NCBI GenBank assembly: GCA_027627225.1
Contig: CM051028.1
Coordinates: forward strand, 19,177,701-19,241,700
Length of the DNA stretch: 64,000 bases
Reading direction: 5' to 3'
From: Congeria kusceri
Taxonomy: Eukaryota > Mollusca > Bivalvia > Myida > Dreissenidae
A program made the translations under genes and the position numbers. The notes under the pieces are model-generated. The model ran no database searches. It saw nothing but the letters and a program-made list of their open reading frames with translations, and was not told the DNA's origin. Below, piece after piece: positions 36,141 through 48,824 of this stretch (position 1 is its first letter; each line of letters opens with the position of its first letter).

Positions 36141-36686
36141 GAAATAAAATTTGCCAGACCAAAACATTTATTTAAGTAAGCATACATGTATACACTAACG
36201 TATATTCTCGATCTTAAGCACCCACCATTGTCATTGTTGTTTTAATTAATATCAAACTACGTTATGACAACGCGCATAATAAAAATGAAATCCGAAACCC
36301 CCATCCAAATTTTACTGACATACACAAATTTGGTTTACATTTAGTATGCGTATGTTTTCGTGTAAAACCCTTGGTTTGCAAAAAAAGCCAGCAAAAATTA
36401 TGCTGACAATCACAACGTCTGCATGGAAAGTGTGATATAAAATGTTTGTAGCTCAAAGAACTGTGAAATCATTGTATAAAAGTTTCATAGCGCAAAACAA
36501 CACAATTAGGTCTCCTATGTATGCCGTGTATTTTTACTCAATCTTTTGTTGACACCATTTTATATTACCTCTAAAAAGCGAAAGCAGTTACAAGGTATTG
36601 AGAACATTGTTCTTGTTTAGGTATATGACTTACATTTTCTGTTAACACCCAACACGTGGACAGCGGGCAACAATTTTTTCTGGACC

Positions 36687-36797
36687 CATATTGGTATAGA
36701 CATTTGTAATTGGCCTGCTGATTAAAGCGACAGTAGTGAAAGGATGTTGTCATGGGTGGCACGCGCAATGTAAACTGGATACCCAAACTGTACACTT
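36687..36797. repeat. ~110-bp dispersed repeat, second copy
   Basis: Partner of 28728-28838 in the same orientation; identity is high over the whole length, from gacccatatt to tggatacccaaact. Confidence 0.8.
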
Positions 36798-37435
36798 TGA
36801 TGTTGTGCGGGGTCGGGTTATTGTTTGTTGCACAACACAAGTTTAACTGAAGAAGTAGCGATGAAGGGGCGAAAATCCAGACCAAACGGGATTTATTTGT
36901 GGCAGTTGGGGTAATACGAAAATTAATAAAGAACATGAAAAACAATTGTGATCCACTACCGACTGGCGATGCATTGGGAATCGCGATAAAGCATATAGTG
37001 GAGCTGTATTCAATTGTTCCAATATTTGACATTTTTTATCCAGTAATATATACGAATAAGTCTTTAAAAAGCTGTCGGACGGTCGGACTGATTCTTAGGA
37101 AGTAAATATCGGACCCACTCAATATTTGCTGGTCATGTCAGTTGGACGGATGGTTTCGGGAAGTCTGTGCAGGAGTCTGATATTTCCTATTTTCAACTGA
37201 TTGAGCATACATTCTATTCAAATAGTGCTTAAATTTGCTGAATTAGAAATGATAGTGTTGGTTAATATTTTAATAGAGTAGGGGAGTTTCTTCCCTGGAA
37301 TTTATCTGGAGTCACATTAGAAAAATAAAACAAGCAATTACCTAACCAAAGATTTATATAGGAAATTCTATCATTAAATTATGTTAACAGAGATTCAAGT
37401 TCAGTGTCTGGTTAAATTGTTTGTACTTTTCATAC

Positions 37436-38372
37436 TGGTCAGGTCAAACAATTTGAACTTGTCAAACTGGTACGGTCAAAATGTTTGTACTTGTCAAACT
37501 TGTCAGGTCAAATTGTTTGTACCTATCAAACTGGTCAGGTCAATTTGATTGTACTTGTCATAAATAATGGGCAGGTCATAATGGTCAGGTCAAATTGTTC
37601 ATACTTGTCTCAATGGTCAGGTAAAATTGTTCATACTTTCACAATGGTGAGGTCAAATTGTTCATACTTGTCATACTGGCGAGGTCAGTTTGTTTGTACT
37701 TGTCATAATAGTTAGGTCAAATTGTTCTTCTCATACCGGTCAGGTCAGATTGTTCATACTTATCATAACGGTCAGGTCAGATTGTTCGTACTTGGCATAC
37801 TGGTCAGGTCAAATTTCGTATTTCTCATAATGGTCAGATCAAATTGTTCATACTTGTCTTAATGGTCAGGTCAGCTTGTTTGTACTTGTCGTACTGGTCA
37901 GGTCAAATTGTTCACACTTGTCACAATGGTCAGGTCAAATCATTTGTACTTGTCATAATGGTCAGGTCTAATTGTTTGTACTTGTCACAATGGTCAGGTC
38001 AATTTATTTGTCCTTGTCATAATCGTCAGGTCTAATTGTTCATACTTATCACAATGGTCAGGTCAGCTTGTTTGTACTTGTCGTACTGGTCAGGTCTAAT
38101 TGTTGACACTTGTCACAATGGTCCGGTCAAATCATTTATACTTGCCATAATGGTCAGGTCAAATTGTTCATACTTGTCATAATGGTCAGGTCAAATTGTT
38201 CATACTTATCATAATGGTCAGGTCAAATTGTTCATACTTATCATAATGGTCAGGTCATATTGTTCTTACTTTTCATTATGGTCAATTCAAATTGTTCATT
38301 CTTGTCATAATGGTCAGGTCAAATTGTTCATACTTGTCATAATGGTCAATTCAAATTGTGTGTACTTGTCAT
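37436..38372 (+). repeat. 32-bp minisatellite, about 29 copies
   Basis: The unit ggtcaggtcaaattgttcat plus a 12-base acttatcataat end repeats every 32 bp (for example 38184, 38216, 38248), with 29 or so copies drifting in the middle (cttgtcgtactggtc, cttgtcacaatggtc). A direct AGGTCA half-site occurs in most units. Open frames in the array are artefacts. It lies about 40 bases upstream of the exon at 38413, so it occupies the intron directly before a real splice acceptor. Confidence 0.9.
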
Positions 38373-38412
38373 GCTCTGTTTCTTTGTCCTCCTGTGTCGT
38401 GGTTTGTTTCAG

Positions 38413-40693
38413 ACAAATTTGGCAAAGACAGCGGTGGTTTCTGGATACGACGCTGGATACAGCTACGGGATGGCTCCAGCAGCAAGCTGTTCTATCTGCA
38501 GTTGTACAAGGTAGTAGAGGTGAGGGATTAATTTGAATATTTTTGTATGCATTAAAATTCTTAAGAATCGTAGTGTTACCAAGTAATGTGCAGGTATTTT
38601 ATTGACCACGGAACAGTATAAATGCAGATTTACAAAAATTGATATGGTGTACTTTTGTTCATTTTGTCAGGCACGCATCTGTTTAAAAAACATCAGCAGC
38701 CTAGTAATTCAAGCTGGTATATTTATTTTGTATGACAGATTTTTCTAATGTGTGTTGATATTCTGTTTGGGTCATTCATTTGTCAATGTTTCTACAGGGT
38801 GTGGAAGACTTGGATATTCGGCCAGGTGTTATAGTGGTGTGTAGCCATGTGAGAGTGGTGTGTCACCGTGAGAACATCAGTTCTTCACATGATCCACGGT
38901 CCCTGTACTTGACCACCACAGCAGAATCACAGGTTAATGTTTATGGTGTTACTGGGTTACTTTATTGTAAGAAATGTATTACTGAGAGTTTATTGACAAG
39001 TGTAGTTGATTCAGAATATTTATTTAGCATGCAATTGTTGGCTAACTCCGTTCATGTGAATTTTTGATTCCATTTTCACCATTGTTTGAAAGTCAACAGT
39101 TTTTTCAGCGTTTTTTGTTTTCGTTATAGCCCTATTTTAGATACAATGATAAATTCAGAAACAGCTAAAATACACTATAAAATGTATTAATAAAAAAAAA
39201 AAAAAAAAAATGGTGATGATGTATTGTATTTTTTTTATTAGACGTCTAACAAGATTCATTGACTGTTACCAGTTAGAAAGTGGCATATTGTTACTTTGTT
39301 TCTTTGTTGCAGATCAGTGTTTTAAATAAAGATCTTGAGAAACAACTGAAGGATGAGCCAAGAATCTCTGATCTGCAGCTGTGGTCTGGAACCCAGGACT
39401 GCCAGCGTGTGACATCTCGGGCGCTGGTAGGGGGGTACCTGGCCTGCCCCACCCTGCCGGGCACTCTACAGGAACTGAAGGCTTGTTTCAAGGACTGGCA
39501 GGTAACACCAAACAACTGCTTCTGTAGTCTTCTGTATTTGCTTGGACTGCAACAGTACACAAATACAAACCTGTATGTGTATTCACGGTTCATACGAATC
39601 CTGTGTTTCAATTTGAAGCTGCTCCCTGAAAAGTTCTTGTAAGGCAATGGGGGTGCTAAACATGCTATGGTATATGAATAATTTTAATCGTGCACCTTTT
39701 TTTTTCATCGGAAACTGGCCTGGGACTAGGTTTGCCTCCACAGTAGCTATATTCATCTATGCTTGCCAATTTCGCTTCTTCAAGGTGCCTCTTGTATTTG
39801 GTCAAATGATTTGATAAGTCCAACACTTTGATGTATCAAAAGCTGCACAACTGACCAGAATAATTATGGTACTTGCTCCATGGGGACATGGTGCTTTAGT
39901 ATATGTCCGAGTAACCTTCCCCACCTGTCAGTCTCCCACAAGCCTTGCACCTTGCTCGGCCTCGATCATTTGGTTGACATTCTCCAAGTCATTTTCTTGT
40001 CCTGAAAGTTATTTGGTTTGGTTTTGTCCAGTACTTTGGCTGTTGTTTGTGATTATCATATTTAGTTAAGCATACGCTATTTGAGTTGATAAAATACCAT
40101 ACATACTTAACACAGTTGATTAAACACATGTATGCATATACCGTAAATGACCTTATGGATGCCTATGTCCTAATAAAAGCACATAAGGTATTTAAGGTAA
40201 CCTCTATTTTTATGCTTATCCTTTTTTAAAGAAAAATGCTTACTGTAACACAGCTTAACAAAATTGTTGATTTTCATTGCATGGGTCGCCATTTTTCGAA
40301 GTTAAAACACAGATGTTGTACACTAATATAAAAGTTACACGTTTTTATATTTGATGTTTATAAACAAGTCTATACAGCAGTATCTTGACCCCCATACATC
40401 AGTATGTTAAAACCAAGAATTCTAACTTTTTTAGACATTTATTTGGTTTTCAATGACTAGGGTTACAAGACAAAGAGTGCATTTATTGTAGTATACCAGT
40501 ATTATACCAATATGTTTATGTTGATTTTCTCTAGCAAAAAATGTCAAAGGTTACCAAATAAACATGACATCAGTTCAGTGTTGAACAAAACTCATTTGCC
40601 ATTTGTTTTCTGGTCAGTTTGATCAGCTCTTTCCTTTTGAATGTGAAGCGTCGTATAGTGATTGAGAAACGACTGTGTCATGGTCGTACAAAG
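38413..40693 (+). CDS. Multi-exon plus-strand gene, possible OB-fold protein (CTC1-like?)
   Basis: Exons 38413-38519, 38798-38932 and 39313-39501 each have an AG acceptor and GT donor (gtgagg, gttaat, gtaaca) and join in phase 0 into one frame of 143 codons. Visible features are FWIRRWIQLRDGSSSKLFYL, then LDIRPGVIVVCSHVRVVCH, then a leucine-rich exon with a GYLACPTLPGTL turn. The strand-turn-strand pattern around RPGV followed by SLYLTTTAESQ resembles an OB-fold, and the order recalls the C-terminal OB region of CTC1, the telomere CST-complex subunit. That identification is a guess from pattern. A fourth candidate exon, 40618-40693 (donor gtaagt), is open only in a frame that does not follow directly, so an exon may be missing between them. 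The 5' end is not found. Confidence 0.5.
39187..39210. repeat. Poly(A) run in an intron
   Basis: About 19 consecutive A residues between two exons of the plus-strand gene; a simple homopolymer. Confidence 0.6.
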
Positions 40694-40844
40694 GTAAGTT
40701 TGAATGCAACGCAGAGAAAGTCTTCTCACTAGTTGGATTGGTTGCAGAATGACTTATAGTATTCTCACTAATAAGAAATCCTCAGAGAATCATTCCATTG
40801 ATGTGATAGTCTTCACCCGCAGGTAGCTTATTGTGTCGGACAGT

Positions 40845-41501
40845 CAGGGGTGTAAAATATCACTCGCCCGCTCGCATTGGCGACTTAAATTTTGCTCCAG
40901 GCGAACATGATATCCGAAATACTCGCCCGGTTGGGCTACCGCATTTTCAGATCAGTCAGCACTTTGATTTTGTAACAGGTGCTTGTCTGGTAGCCACGTG
41001 ATTAGACTGTGTCGCCATTTAATACTATTATAAATGAATGCGTTGGTGTTCCTAACCGTAACCAGCCAACTTGTGTGTGCGTGGGGGTGTGGGCGTAATA
41101 TTTACATCGACACCGTTTATTTTCCTGCAAAATGTCAATACAGCTTGATATTCGCAATATCTTTGGAGCAAAAACATGTCTTGGTGGGGGTGACAGCGAA
41201 AAACGTGAATTGGAAATATGTTTAACCAACTGTTCATGAGTTATTATAAGAAAAGGAGTAAATAAAAGTAAAAAAACTCAATCTCTACATGTTTATTTAC
41301 ACTATAACTCATTACAAACATAACAATTTCAAACATAATTGGAATGATGAGTTCTTAAATTAACAATGGCAATATAATATACATGGATTATAGAATACTG
41401 TAACCAAAACAAAGGACGACCACAAAATTAGTAAGGGCGACCTGATTTTGTCAGCTGTTAGCCCTGCAGGGCTAGTGGCTTAACAAATTTTTACACCCCT
41501 G
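40845..41501. mobile_element. hAT-like MITE with CAGGGGTGTAAAA inverted ends
   Basis: The left end CAGGGGTGTAAAA (40845) and right end TTTTACACCCCTG (to 41501) are perfect 13-bp inverted repeats. ACAGT flanks both sides (40840-40844 and 41502-41506), a likely target duplication. CAGGGGTG-type ends are typical of hAT non-autonomous elements, although hAT duplications are normally 8 bp and only 5 match here. The 657-bp interior has short frames but no transposase. It lies in the possible intron downstream of the 40618-40693 exon. Confidence 0.75.
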
Positions 41502-41779
41502 ACAGTGACATGGTAGTTTGGCCACTGGTTTTGAAGTAAGTCCGTAGCATACCAATCTGAACTTTTAGTAAGTTTTTGTCAACATCAGTGTTGACATTAT
41601 TATTTTACCTTTTCAAATGTGTAATTCAGGTTTATATCAATTTCTTTGTTGGTTGTCAAGGACTGGCAGTATAAAAGTACATCCATTTGTTTCTTTTGTC
41701 TGTTATCTCGGTTTCATCGTATTAATTTTAATCAATGATTTCATTGCAGAGAAAACCCGTCTGTAAATATGCCACCGAT

Positions 41780-42230
41780 TTTCATCGTTTGACATGGAAA
41801 AAAAGAGTGGCAAACGGTGGAGTATGAACATGAAAATCGGTGGAAATCAGTGGCAACCGATAAAAAACACAGACAGTGGAAGAATTTACATCATGGATGG
41901 CATTCGGTGGAATTTGATGGCAAACGATGGAGTATTTGGACAAAGTTTCCATCGTTTTCCACCGATCACTATCAGTGGAAAACGATGTAAAATTTTACAT
42001 CGTTTTCCACAGACGATGGCAAACGGTGGCAAACTATGGAGTATTTAGACAAAATTTCATTGTTTGCCATCCAGTGGAAAACGATGTAAAATATTACACT
42101 AATTGCCATTGTTTTCCACAATCGGTGGAGTATTTGGACAAAATTCCATCGTTTGCCATCCAGTGGAAAACGATGAAAGAAATTTCACTGTTTGCCACCG
42201 TGGAAAATCGATGGCAAAATGTCTATCGTC
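41780..42230. repeat. Degenerate short repeat array of CGATGGCAAACG / TTTTCCACCG motifs
   Basis: Within 450 bases the strings gtggaaaacgatg, tttgccatc/gatggcaaac and ggagtatttggacaaa recur many times in both orientations with variable spacing. It is not a simple head-to-tail array; it resembles a scrambled, palindrome-rich repeat. Frames here are not considered genes. Confidence 0.6.
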
Positions 42231-42825
42231 ATTTTGTGGTCACCTGCATGAATATAAAATACATGTAATGTTTAATAAAATACAAACAATATATAAAATA
42301 AAATATATAATACATTTTATTATTACCGTCACTAAGTTCCATACTAATGAAGTGTGTTTCTATTTTCAGCAACAAATTTTCATGAAAATATCTTTAGTAT
42401 TTTTCGAGTTATCACAGTATTAAGGGTTGTTAAATTAGTAACATCTAAAGTGTTAGGGACTAATTATTAAAAACATTTCGTGACGGCTTCAGAAGATGCC
42501 TCAGCACCACATTGATGTCCTCTTTTTTTGCTGCTGGATAACACTCCAGGATGCATTGTGTAATACAAGAAAAAATGACTACATAAACATTGTTATGATT
42601 TCTTTAACTCTTTTTTTCTTATTAATTATCTTATTATTTCCAACATAAAAGAAAACAACTATTTTATATCAAGAATGCTTACTTGAATGGCTTTCTGGTT
42701 TTACTCAATCTGAGCTTTTTGTAACATTTATAATTGATTAAAATGAGATGAACAACATGCATTTTTAAGGCCATTATTAAGGCTATAATTCATCAGAAAA
42801 CAACTACTGTAAAACACATTGCTCC

Positions 42826-43045
42826 TCATAAAACCAGTCTCAGGTTTATAAAGTATAAGTGAAGAAAGGACAGTTTTGGTCTGTCTTCTATTTGGGGCCT
42901 GGCATCTCCAGAGTTTCCCCCCTGGCCACTAAGCGACCTCCCCTCCACCTCCTCCCTGTCGAACAGCAACCGGAAGGCCTTCGCTGTCGCCTTCTTATAG
43001 TTTTTGCAGAAGGAAAATTCTGCAACTACTTGACTCGGCAACGAA
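42826..43045 (-). pseudogene. Orphan BEN-like domain exon
   Basis: Minus-strand residues AKAFRLLFDREEVEGRSLSG followed by ARPQIEDRPKLS line up with the last exon of the gene at 540-737 (helix, acidic turn, GR-S-L-S/T-G, RP-x-I). Coding begins with SQVV as in that gene, but the bases before it read tgccg rather than an AG acceptor, so the splice site looks lost. The frame ends at 42826. No neighbouring exon joins it. The sense is probably that of a decayed paralogue; a functional alternative acceptor is not excluded. Confidence 0.45.
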
Positions 43046-43049
43046 AAAT

Positions 43050-45003
43050 TTACTTAATGCCAGGAAATTAGACTTGAATAAACTACAGCACCACATTATT
43101 TTTTCTTTTAGTTTGAACTGGAAATATTAATCATAGGTTGTGCTTTTTTGTGCGCATGTAAGTACTTGCAATTTACAAAATATTTATTCCAAATGTTAAA
43201 TTACATACACTACAGAATATGTGTATTTGCAACAGATTTGGAATCATTAAATTCTAGCCAGAGTAATTTTAAACTGCATAACATGCATATGTTGTAGAGC
43301 ACCAGCACACGATAAGCACTAATTGTACGAAAATTTCTCCAATATAAATTTCTGAATATTTGGACAATTGAAAATGTGTGCATGAAGTAAAAGTACCTAA
43401 AGATGATCAGAGTGGTATTTTAGTTATTTTGAATAAAACCAAGTATTTTTGGTTAAATTTTAATTCATTATATACAACTTTAACTAGAGCAAAAGTTCCT
43501 AAAATAAAAACAAAGTGTCAAAAAACAATTATGTATAATTCCTTGGTGTAACCCTTGTATGTCGCTACAGAGCTTGTGGCTGATGAACTTGATACAAGGG
43601 TAGTCTTCTGCGTCATGCTTGAGTTTTGTGATGCAACAGGCTAAAATGCAACAAAAACAAGCCAGTTGATTCCACTTGATTGTGAGAAAGAAACCCATTT
43701 ATTTATTTATTTAAGGGGGTGAAGGGACTTCATTGAGTTCAGAAAACGAGTAAGTAAAAAGATACCACATTTAGACAGTTAAATTACCCTTGGATTCAAT
43801 AAATCAAAACAACTGCGTAAGTTTTTACCTTGATAACATCCTGTGTACGCCTGGATGTTTCATCAAAATTGCAGTGATTTTTTTACAATTTCACAGCCAT
43901 GAGTCCTAGGACTCGCTGGACTGAAAATCTATGAGTCCCAAAGTTAAATGTGTGAGTTCAAAATTTTCATTTATTCAAATGGGAATATAAGCAGGCAGTT
44001 AATAAGATGAGTAAGGCAATAAATAATCCAAGTAACTCTTTATTATATATAATAACACAAGTAATTTTAACTGTGTGTTTTTTGAGAAGCATGTCTAGCC
44101 AGAGTAAGTAGAATGTTGAAAATTTGTGCAGTGTGCATTTTTTACCATACCTTTGCACCTTTTAGCGACCGTACACAAAGTGCAGTACATGTTATTAAAT
44201 TGTTTAGTTCCATTGTATATGCTCACCAACTAAACAACTTCTCCCAAACTTTATTCTATTAACATATTTTTTTCGGACGATTTTTGGTAGCACCTGACCA
44301 GAATTAACTTCAGGAGTATTGCGTTTAGTCATGTGTCATTTTTCTTTTCGGACCGATGTTGCAGACGAACTAAAAACTCCCAAAAAATTTAATATTATTT
44401 TACCTTCACACCATTACGTTTAGAAACGTCATGACTATTGCCATTGGTTATTTGCAAATCGATTATCCAATGAGAATGGTCGTAATAAAAATAGACGGAA
44501 CGGTGCAATGGTAAATTTTACCCTCTATTATGACAGTACTCGTACACAAAATGCTTCGAAACTGCCGGACAGGACTCGCCATTTACAAAATGCATGCATC
44601 CCGCGAACGCACATAAACTGAAACTGTGTCTACAGCTATATTACTGCGTCCTGGACGCAGGCCGCAGAGGTTTAAAAAGCACTGAAATTGGCTTGCCTCA
44701 TTATTGCCAATTCACTTTTAACCGAATGAAATGATTATTAAATTCAAATAAAATTCACATACAAGTTGTTGCAAGGAAAACACGTAGCGCCGTTTAAAGT
44801 GAATACCGGTACTCTAATCCCAAATTCCAATTTCATTCAGAAAAAAAGTGTTCAGTGATATTCAGGCAACTCTATCAGTATAGTCTATAAACATATTGCA
44901 TACATGAAATAGAATTTCAATTAGATATGATTGCATGCAATTTTATTGTTGCATGAAAATTTACATAAATGTAACAAAAAAAGAAGAAATCTCTTAAACT
45001 TAC
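43050..45003. other. Long non-coding stretch
   Basis: AT-rich with no tandem unit and no domain-bearing frame. A short perfect palindrome gagtcctaggactc at about 43898 stands out but has no context. It separates the orphan BEN exon from the SAM-like pseudogene. Confidence 0.4.
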
Positions 45004-48000
45004 AGCCAAATCATCCCACTTCTGTTGACACCAATACTCCAATCTTGTTACCGATGCTCTCAAACTGAATAATTCTTGTTGATGATTGCAACACTGGTAC
45101 TGATGTCGAGGGGAGAATCGTTTTGGTGTAGTTGGAGATGATGGTCATATTGGAGACCAAGTGAATGGCATACGGTGTGGAGAACTTGTCTCATTCCCCG
45201 AAGATGACTGTTTTACTGGACTGTCAGCTAGGACTGCCATGCTTGCAGTAAATAAACTTCCAGTGTCCTCAAGCCTGAAATTATTCCATTAGAAAACTAT
45301 AGACGCCTCCACAAACGTCAAGCATATGCAATTAATCTGCAATTTTATCCAATCATTGCATATGGATATCACGTGATTAACGGTTAATGTGAACTTATTA
45401 TTATTGTTTCAAACAACATAACAGTAGTAAAACAGATAAATAATCCAATAAAAAAATCATTCTTGATATTAGCTGCACAGAATCTGTTTCCTTGAGCTTT
45501 TGAAATTCAGATTCTAAATAAATCCAAAGATAGACTTATACCCCTATCATCGTTTCATTAATAAATTTAAGCTTATACTTGCCTGCAGCGGTATGGAAGT
45601 GTCGTCCGACGTACTAGCAGCAGATGGTCCAAAGGGGAATCCCAGATTGTAGACCATCTGTTCTGCAGTTATTACTTCAGACGCTATTAAACTAAGCTGT
45701 AATCAATCCGATGGGTGGTAAAGTATATCTGGTAGGTCAGCATTTTCAGTTGTGTTGGCTGACAAAGTTTGTGTGACTTGAGCACCTACAGTGCTTTATG
45801 GCTCATGACATGTCTCCAGGTTTGTCAACTGTGGAAGCATAAAATCTCAATACTCCTGTCTTAAACAGGTCATAGCATTCTGACACTGACAGATTTTCTG
45901 GGAGCTCATTTTCTTGAAATTCCAAAATGTCAAAGACAAAGTCATCCACAGAACCCATCTATCTTGTTCTGTCCATTGGGAAAGAACAGAAACTTGCCTT
46001 CTTCAATTAGTTCCCCTTTTGTTGTAGACCGTTCGATGTCCACATTTCTGGTTCCACCGCCTCCTCTTTTTCTGACTTGTTTTTTGTTGTGGATCCGACC
46101 CATTTCAAGTTTTCTGGTTGATTTTCACGGCTTTTTGTATTCTTTAGTAGTACTTTTGGAATCCTCACAGGCATTAGAACTTTTGTTTCCAAATTTGTCA
46201 AGTTTAGTCTTTAATATTTCAAACAAGTCTGATTGCTTTGTTTTATTGCTTGTAGAAGGTTTAGTGCAGCAATTTTTTAAAACAACCCTATCACCTAGCT
46301 TCGGTATGTACTTGGCCAAAACACTGTCCTCAAGATTTGCAACTACTTCCTCATCAATCTGAAATTTAAAAGGTAATATCTAATTGCTCAATAGCACTTT
46401 AATGCAGCAGAACTTTCACATTGTACAACAATTGTGTAACAAACAAACTATAAACATAGTGCACTTCGATAATATTTGTTTGTGAAAGTCCCACACATTT
46501 TGGTCTGTCCTCTGATGGGGATTCAGTTCACATATTTCTTGATTGGTTAGATTATAAATATAAGTTTTATTAATTATCTCAGCTCCACGTTGAGCAAAAC
46601 TCATTTTTCATTTCGGTAAAAAGTAATTACATCCCAAACGTTAATATGAATGTGCTATGAATTGACTTCTTTGATACGTTACGCCAAATTAATGTATTGT
46701 CCGATTACATTCAACTGTCACTGGTAAATAATTACTAGGTCATTAAATGCAGTTATCTTATGTTCGGTTTTATTACGACAATAGTTGTGAAAATTATGGA
46801 AATTTATTTCAGCATTTAAATTACGCATGGGGTTAACTTGAAAGTATAATGCACACTCGTGTCCAAGGTCTAGTGATAAAAGTACTTGACTAAACATAGT
46901 GAGGAACCAGGTTCGAATCACCTGAGTACTGGCACAAATGAAGAAAATACTGTTGTGACAGGTTTGAACATTAAGGTATCTGAAGAATACTCATGTATCC
47001 GCAGAGGGGGTTAGAATCGGTTTGATTCAAAACATCGGTTAGTGCAATCGGCTATTTTAAGTAAAACTTGGGTAGTGGATGTGCGGTGTTTTTGCCTATG
47101 GTTCTCAGATCTTTTTTCTCAATATTCTTTTCTGACCCTTTCTCATTAAGTCAGTTAATATTCTGGAAAATGCAAAAACAGTATATTTTGATGTCTTTTC
47201 AGAAGCAGTTTTGGAGAACTAGTTGTAATGTGATAATTAAGATTGCTGAACTACAAGGTCAAGTTTTGCTTTTTCCTTGATAATTTTCTGTCCAATGATG
47301 ATAAGTGTTGTTAATGCACTCTCTCAAGCGATCAACATTGCATGTACTGATAACTGCTTCCAAGGTTTGCAATTGTTGGAAATCAAATTTTATCCATTTT
47401 CAACTCAAAAAGCAAATTTTATTCTTTACGGACAAGACAATCACTATATGCCTCCCGCATCAAGATGCCTGGAGCATAAAAACTTAAAATGGTAATCATA
47501 ATAATTATCTTTGGATTTCTTTGGAACCAACATGAATGAACATATTTATATGTATATGAGTATGAAGCCTTTCACCTTTGATTATATACTGTACACTGTC
47601 ATATTTTACACTCTTACAAAATGTTAAAATTTGAGTGTTTATTTCAATATGCACAAATTTATAATAAACTCACTAAAGCACACAAATAACAACCAGAGTC
47701 TGGCAGAGTATTATTACTTACTGATTTAAATTTCTTAAAGCCACAGTCCATATAATTCAACACACCTTAAATTAACATTAGTTCTAATGAACGTTAATGA
47801 CGTTTATTTGACCTAAGACTGTTTCGTTACATTTGGGAAGGCATTTTATTATGTCTATGTTCGAATACGCTTGGTACGAACGGAATATAAACTAATTTAC
47901 TAGTACGTACTGATTTACTGCAGAGGCATCACCACCTATTGCATACAGAAACTGTACGATAAAAAGTTACCAAAACGTTATTATTTTACCAATTTCAATG

Positions 48001-48757
48001 CATTTTTTTTGTATTTTGATCGGTATAATGTCCATTAGAAATGATTTATGCAAAGTTTTATTTTTATTAACATATTTCTGGACTTCTTTTTTAACCAGAA
48101 GTTGGCAGAACACTTCTAGCTTAATCTTTAGCATCCCCACTGAACCAAAGACAATACATGGCAATCCAAATTCAGTACAAATTTCTTAAATCAAGGACTC
48201 CCCAATAAATGTTCATTAACAATATGGAAAACAATAGATCTACCTGGTCTTCCTTCGGTCTGTTTAAGAGAGTAACAGGATGTCATGTGTTTACACGAAA
48301 TAAAACTGCGCCCGTTAACATGTTTTAAAAATGACTAACTTATTAAGAAGGGAGGTAATCGGGTAGTTTTGCACTGTCAATTCAATACACGAATCTATAG
48401 ATGATCGAACATTTGGAAGCGGGGTGGAGTGGTGGGGCATACACTTTCTACACAATCTGTGGAGACCATGTTATCTCAACAGCACCCGACGCTAACAGTT
48501 ACGTTACAGTAGACTAATTTATTTGAAACTTAGATCTTATTTAATTGGATAGATCTATTTTGAAAATCCAATCTGAAATCCACGCAGTATGTGTCCTTGG
48601 ATCGAGCATCCTTGGATTCACTAAATAAATTGTTCGTGTAAACAAACACAAATAAAAACAACAACAATATAGTTACCTTGTCCTCCTTTAATCTGTTACT
48701 AACAGAGTCTGGGATGTTCCGTGATTGTAAAAATGTAAACATGTCACTTTCCACCAT
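45004..48757 (-). pseudogene. SAM-like domain gene with several inactivating lesions
   Basis: Exon 1 (48757-48677, ATG start, donor gtaact) encodes MFTFLQSRNIPDSVSNRLKE, and exon 2 (from 46358, acceptor ttcag) continues in phase with LAKYIPKLGDRVVLKN; together they form a SAM-like fold as in many mollusc proteins. Further on come a conserved block RKRGGGTRNVDIERSTTKGE and LIEEGKFLFFPNG, then VDDFVFDILEFQENELPENL, then LGFPFGPSAASTSDDTS before a GC-type donor at about 45587. A last block, 45274-45004 (acceptor tttcag, donor gtaagt), contains a short coiled segment SLRASVTRLEYWCQQKW. Lesions are a TGA at 46125, a frameshift near 45960, a stop and frameshift near 45803, a TGA near 45700, and a TGA within the last block. 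I recall the RGGGTRxVD...FFPNG block in uncharacterised bivalve and cnidarian proteins. Function is unknown. Confidence 0.6.
46970..47060 (-). repeat. Reversed fragment of the copy C repeat family
   Basis: aaggtatctgaagaatactcatgtatccgcagagggggtta is the reverse complement of the 27240-27290 region, with small changes. Only this part of the repeat is present; it lies in the large intron of the SAM-like pseudogene. Confidence 0.6.
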
Positions 48758-48824
48758 ATTTGGTTTAATGCGCCCAGGTAACTTCAGAAAGAGGGGAGGT
48801 AATACTCAATTTTAAATATTAAGT

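Noticed and set aside
37436..38372. CRISPR-like appearance of regular repeats
   Set aside because: Units are directly adjacent with no unique spacers, no cas genes exist nearby and the sequence is eukaryotic.
39291..39647. 118-codon minus-strand frame
   Set aside because: Antisense to the better supported plus-strand exon 39313-39501, which has both splice sites and phase agreement.
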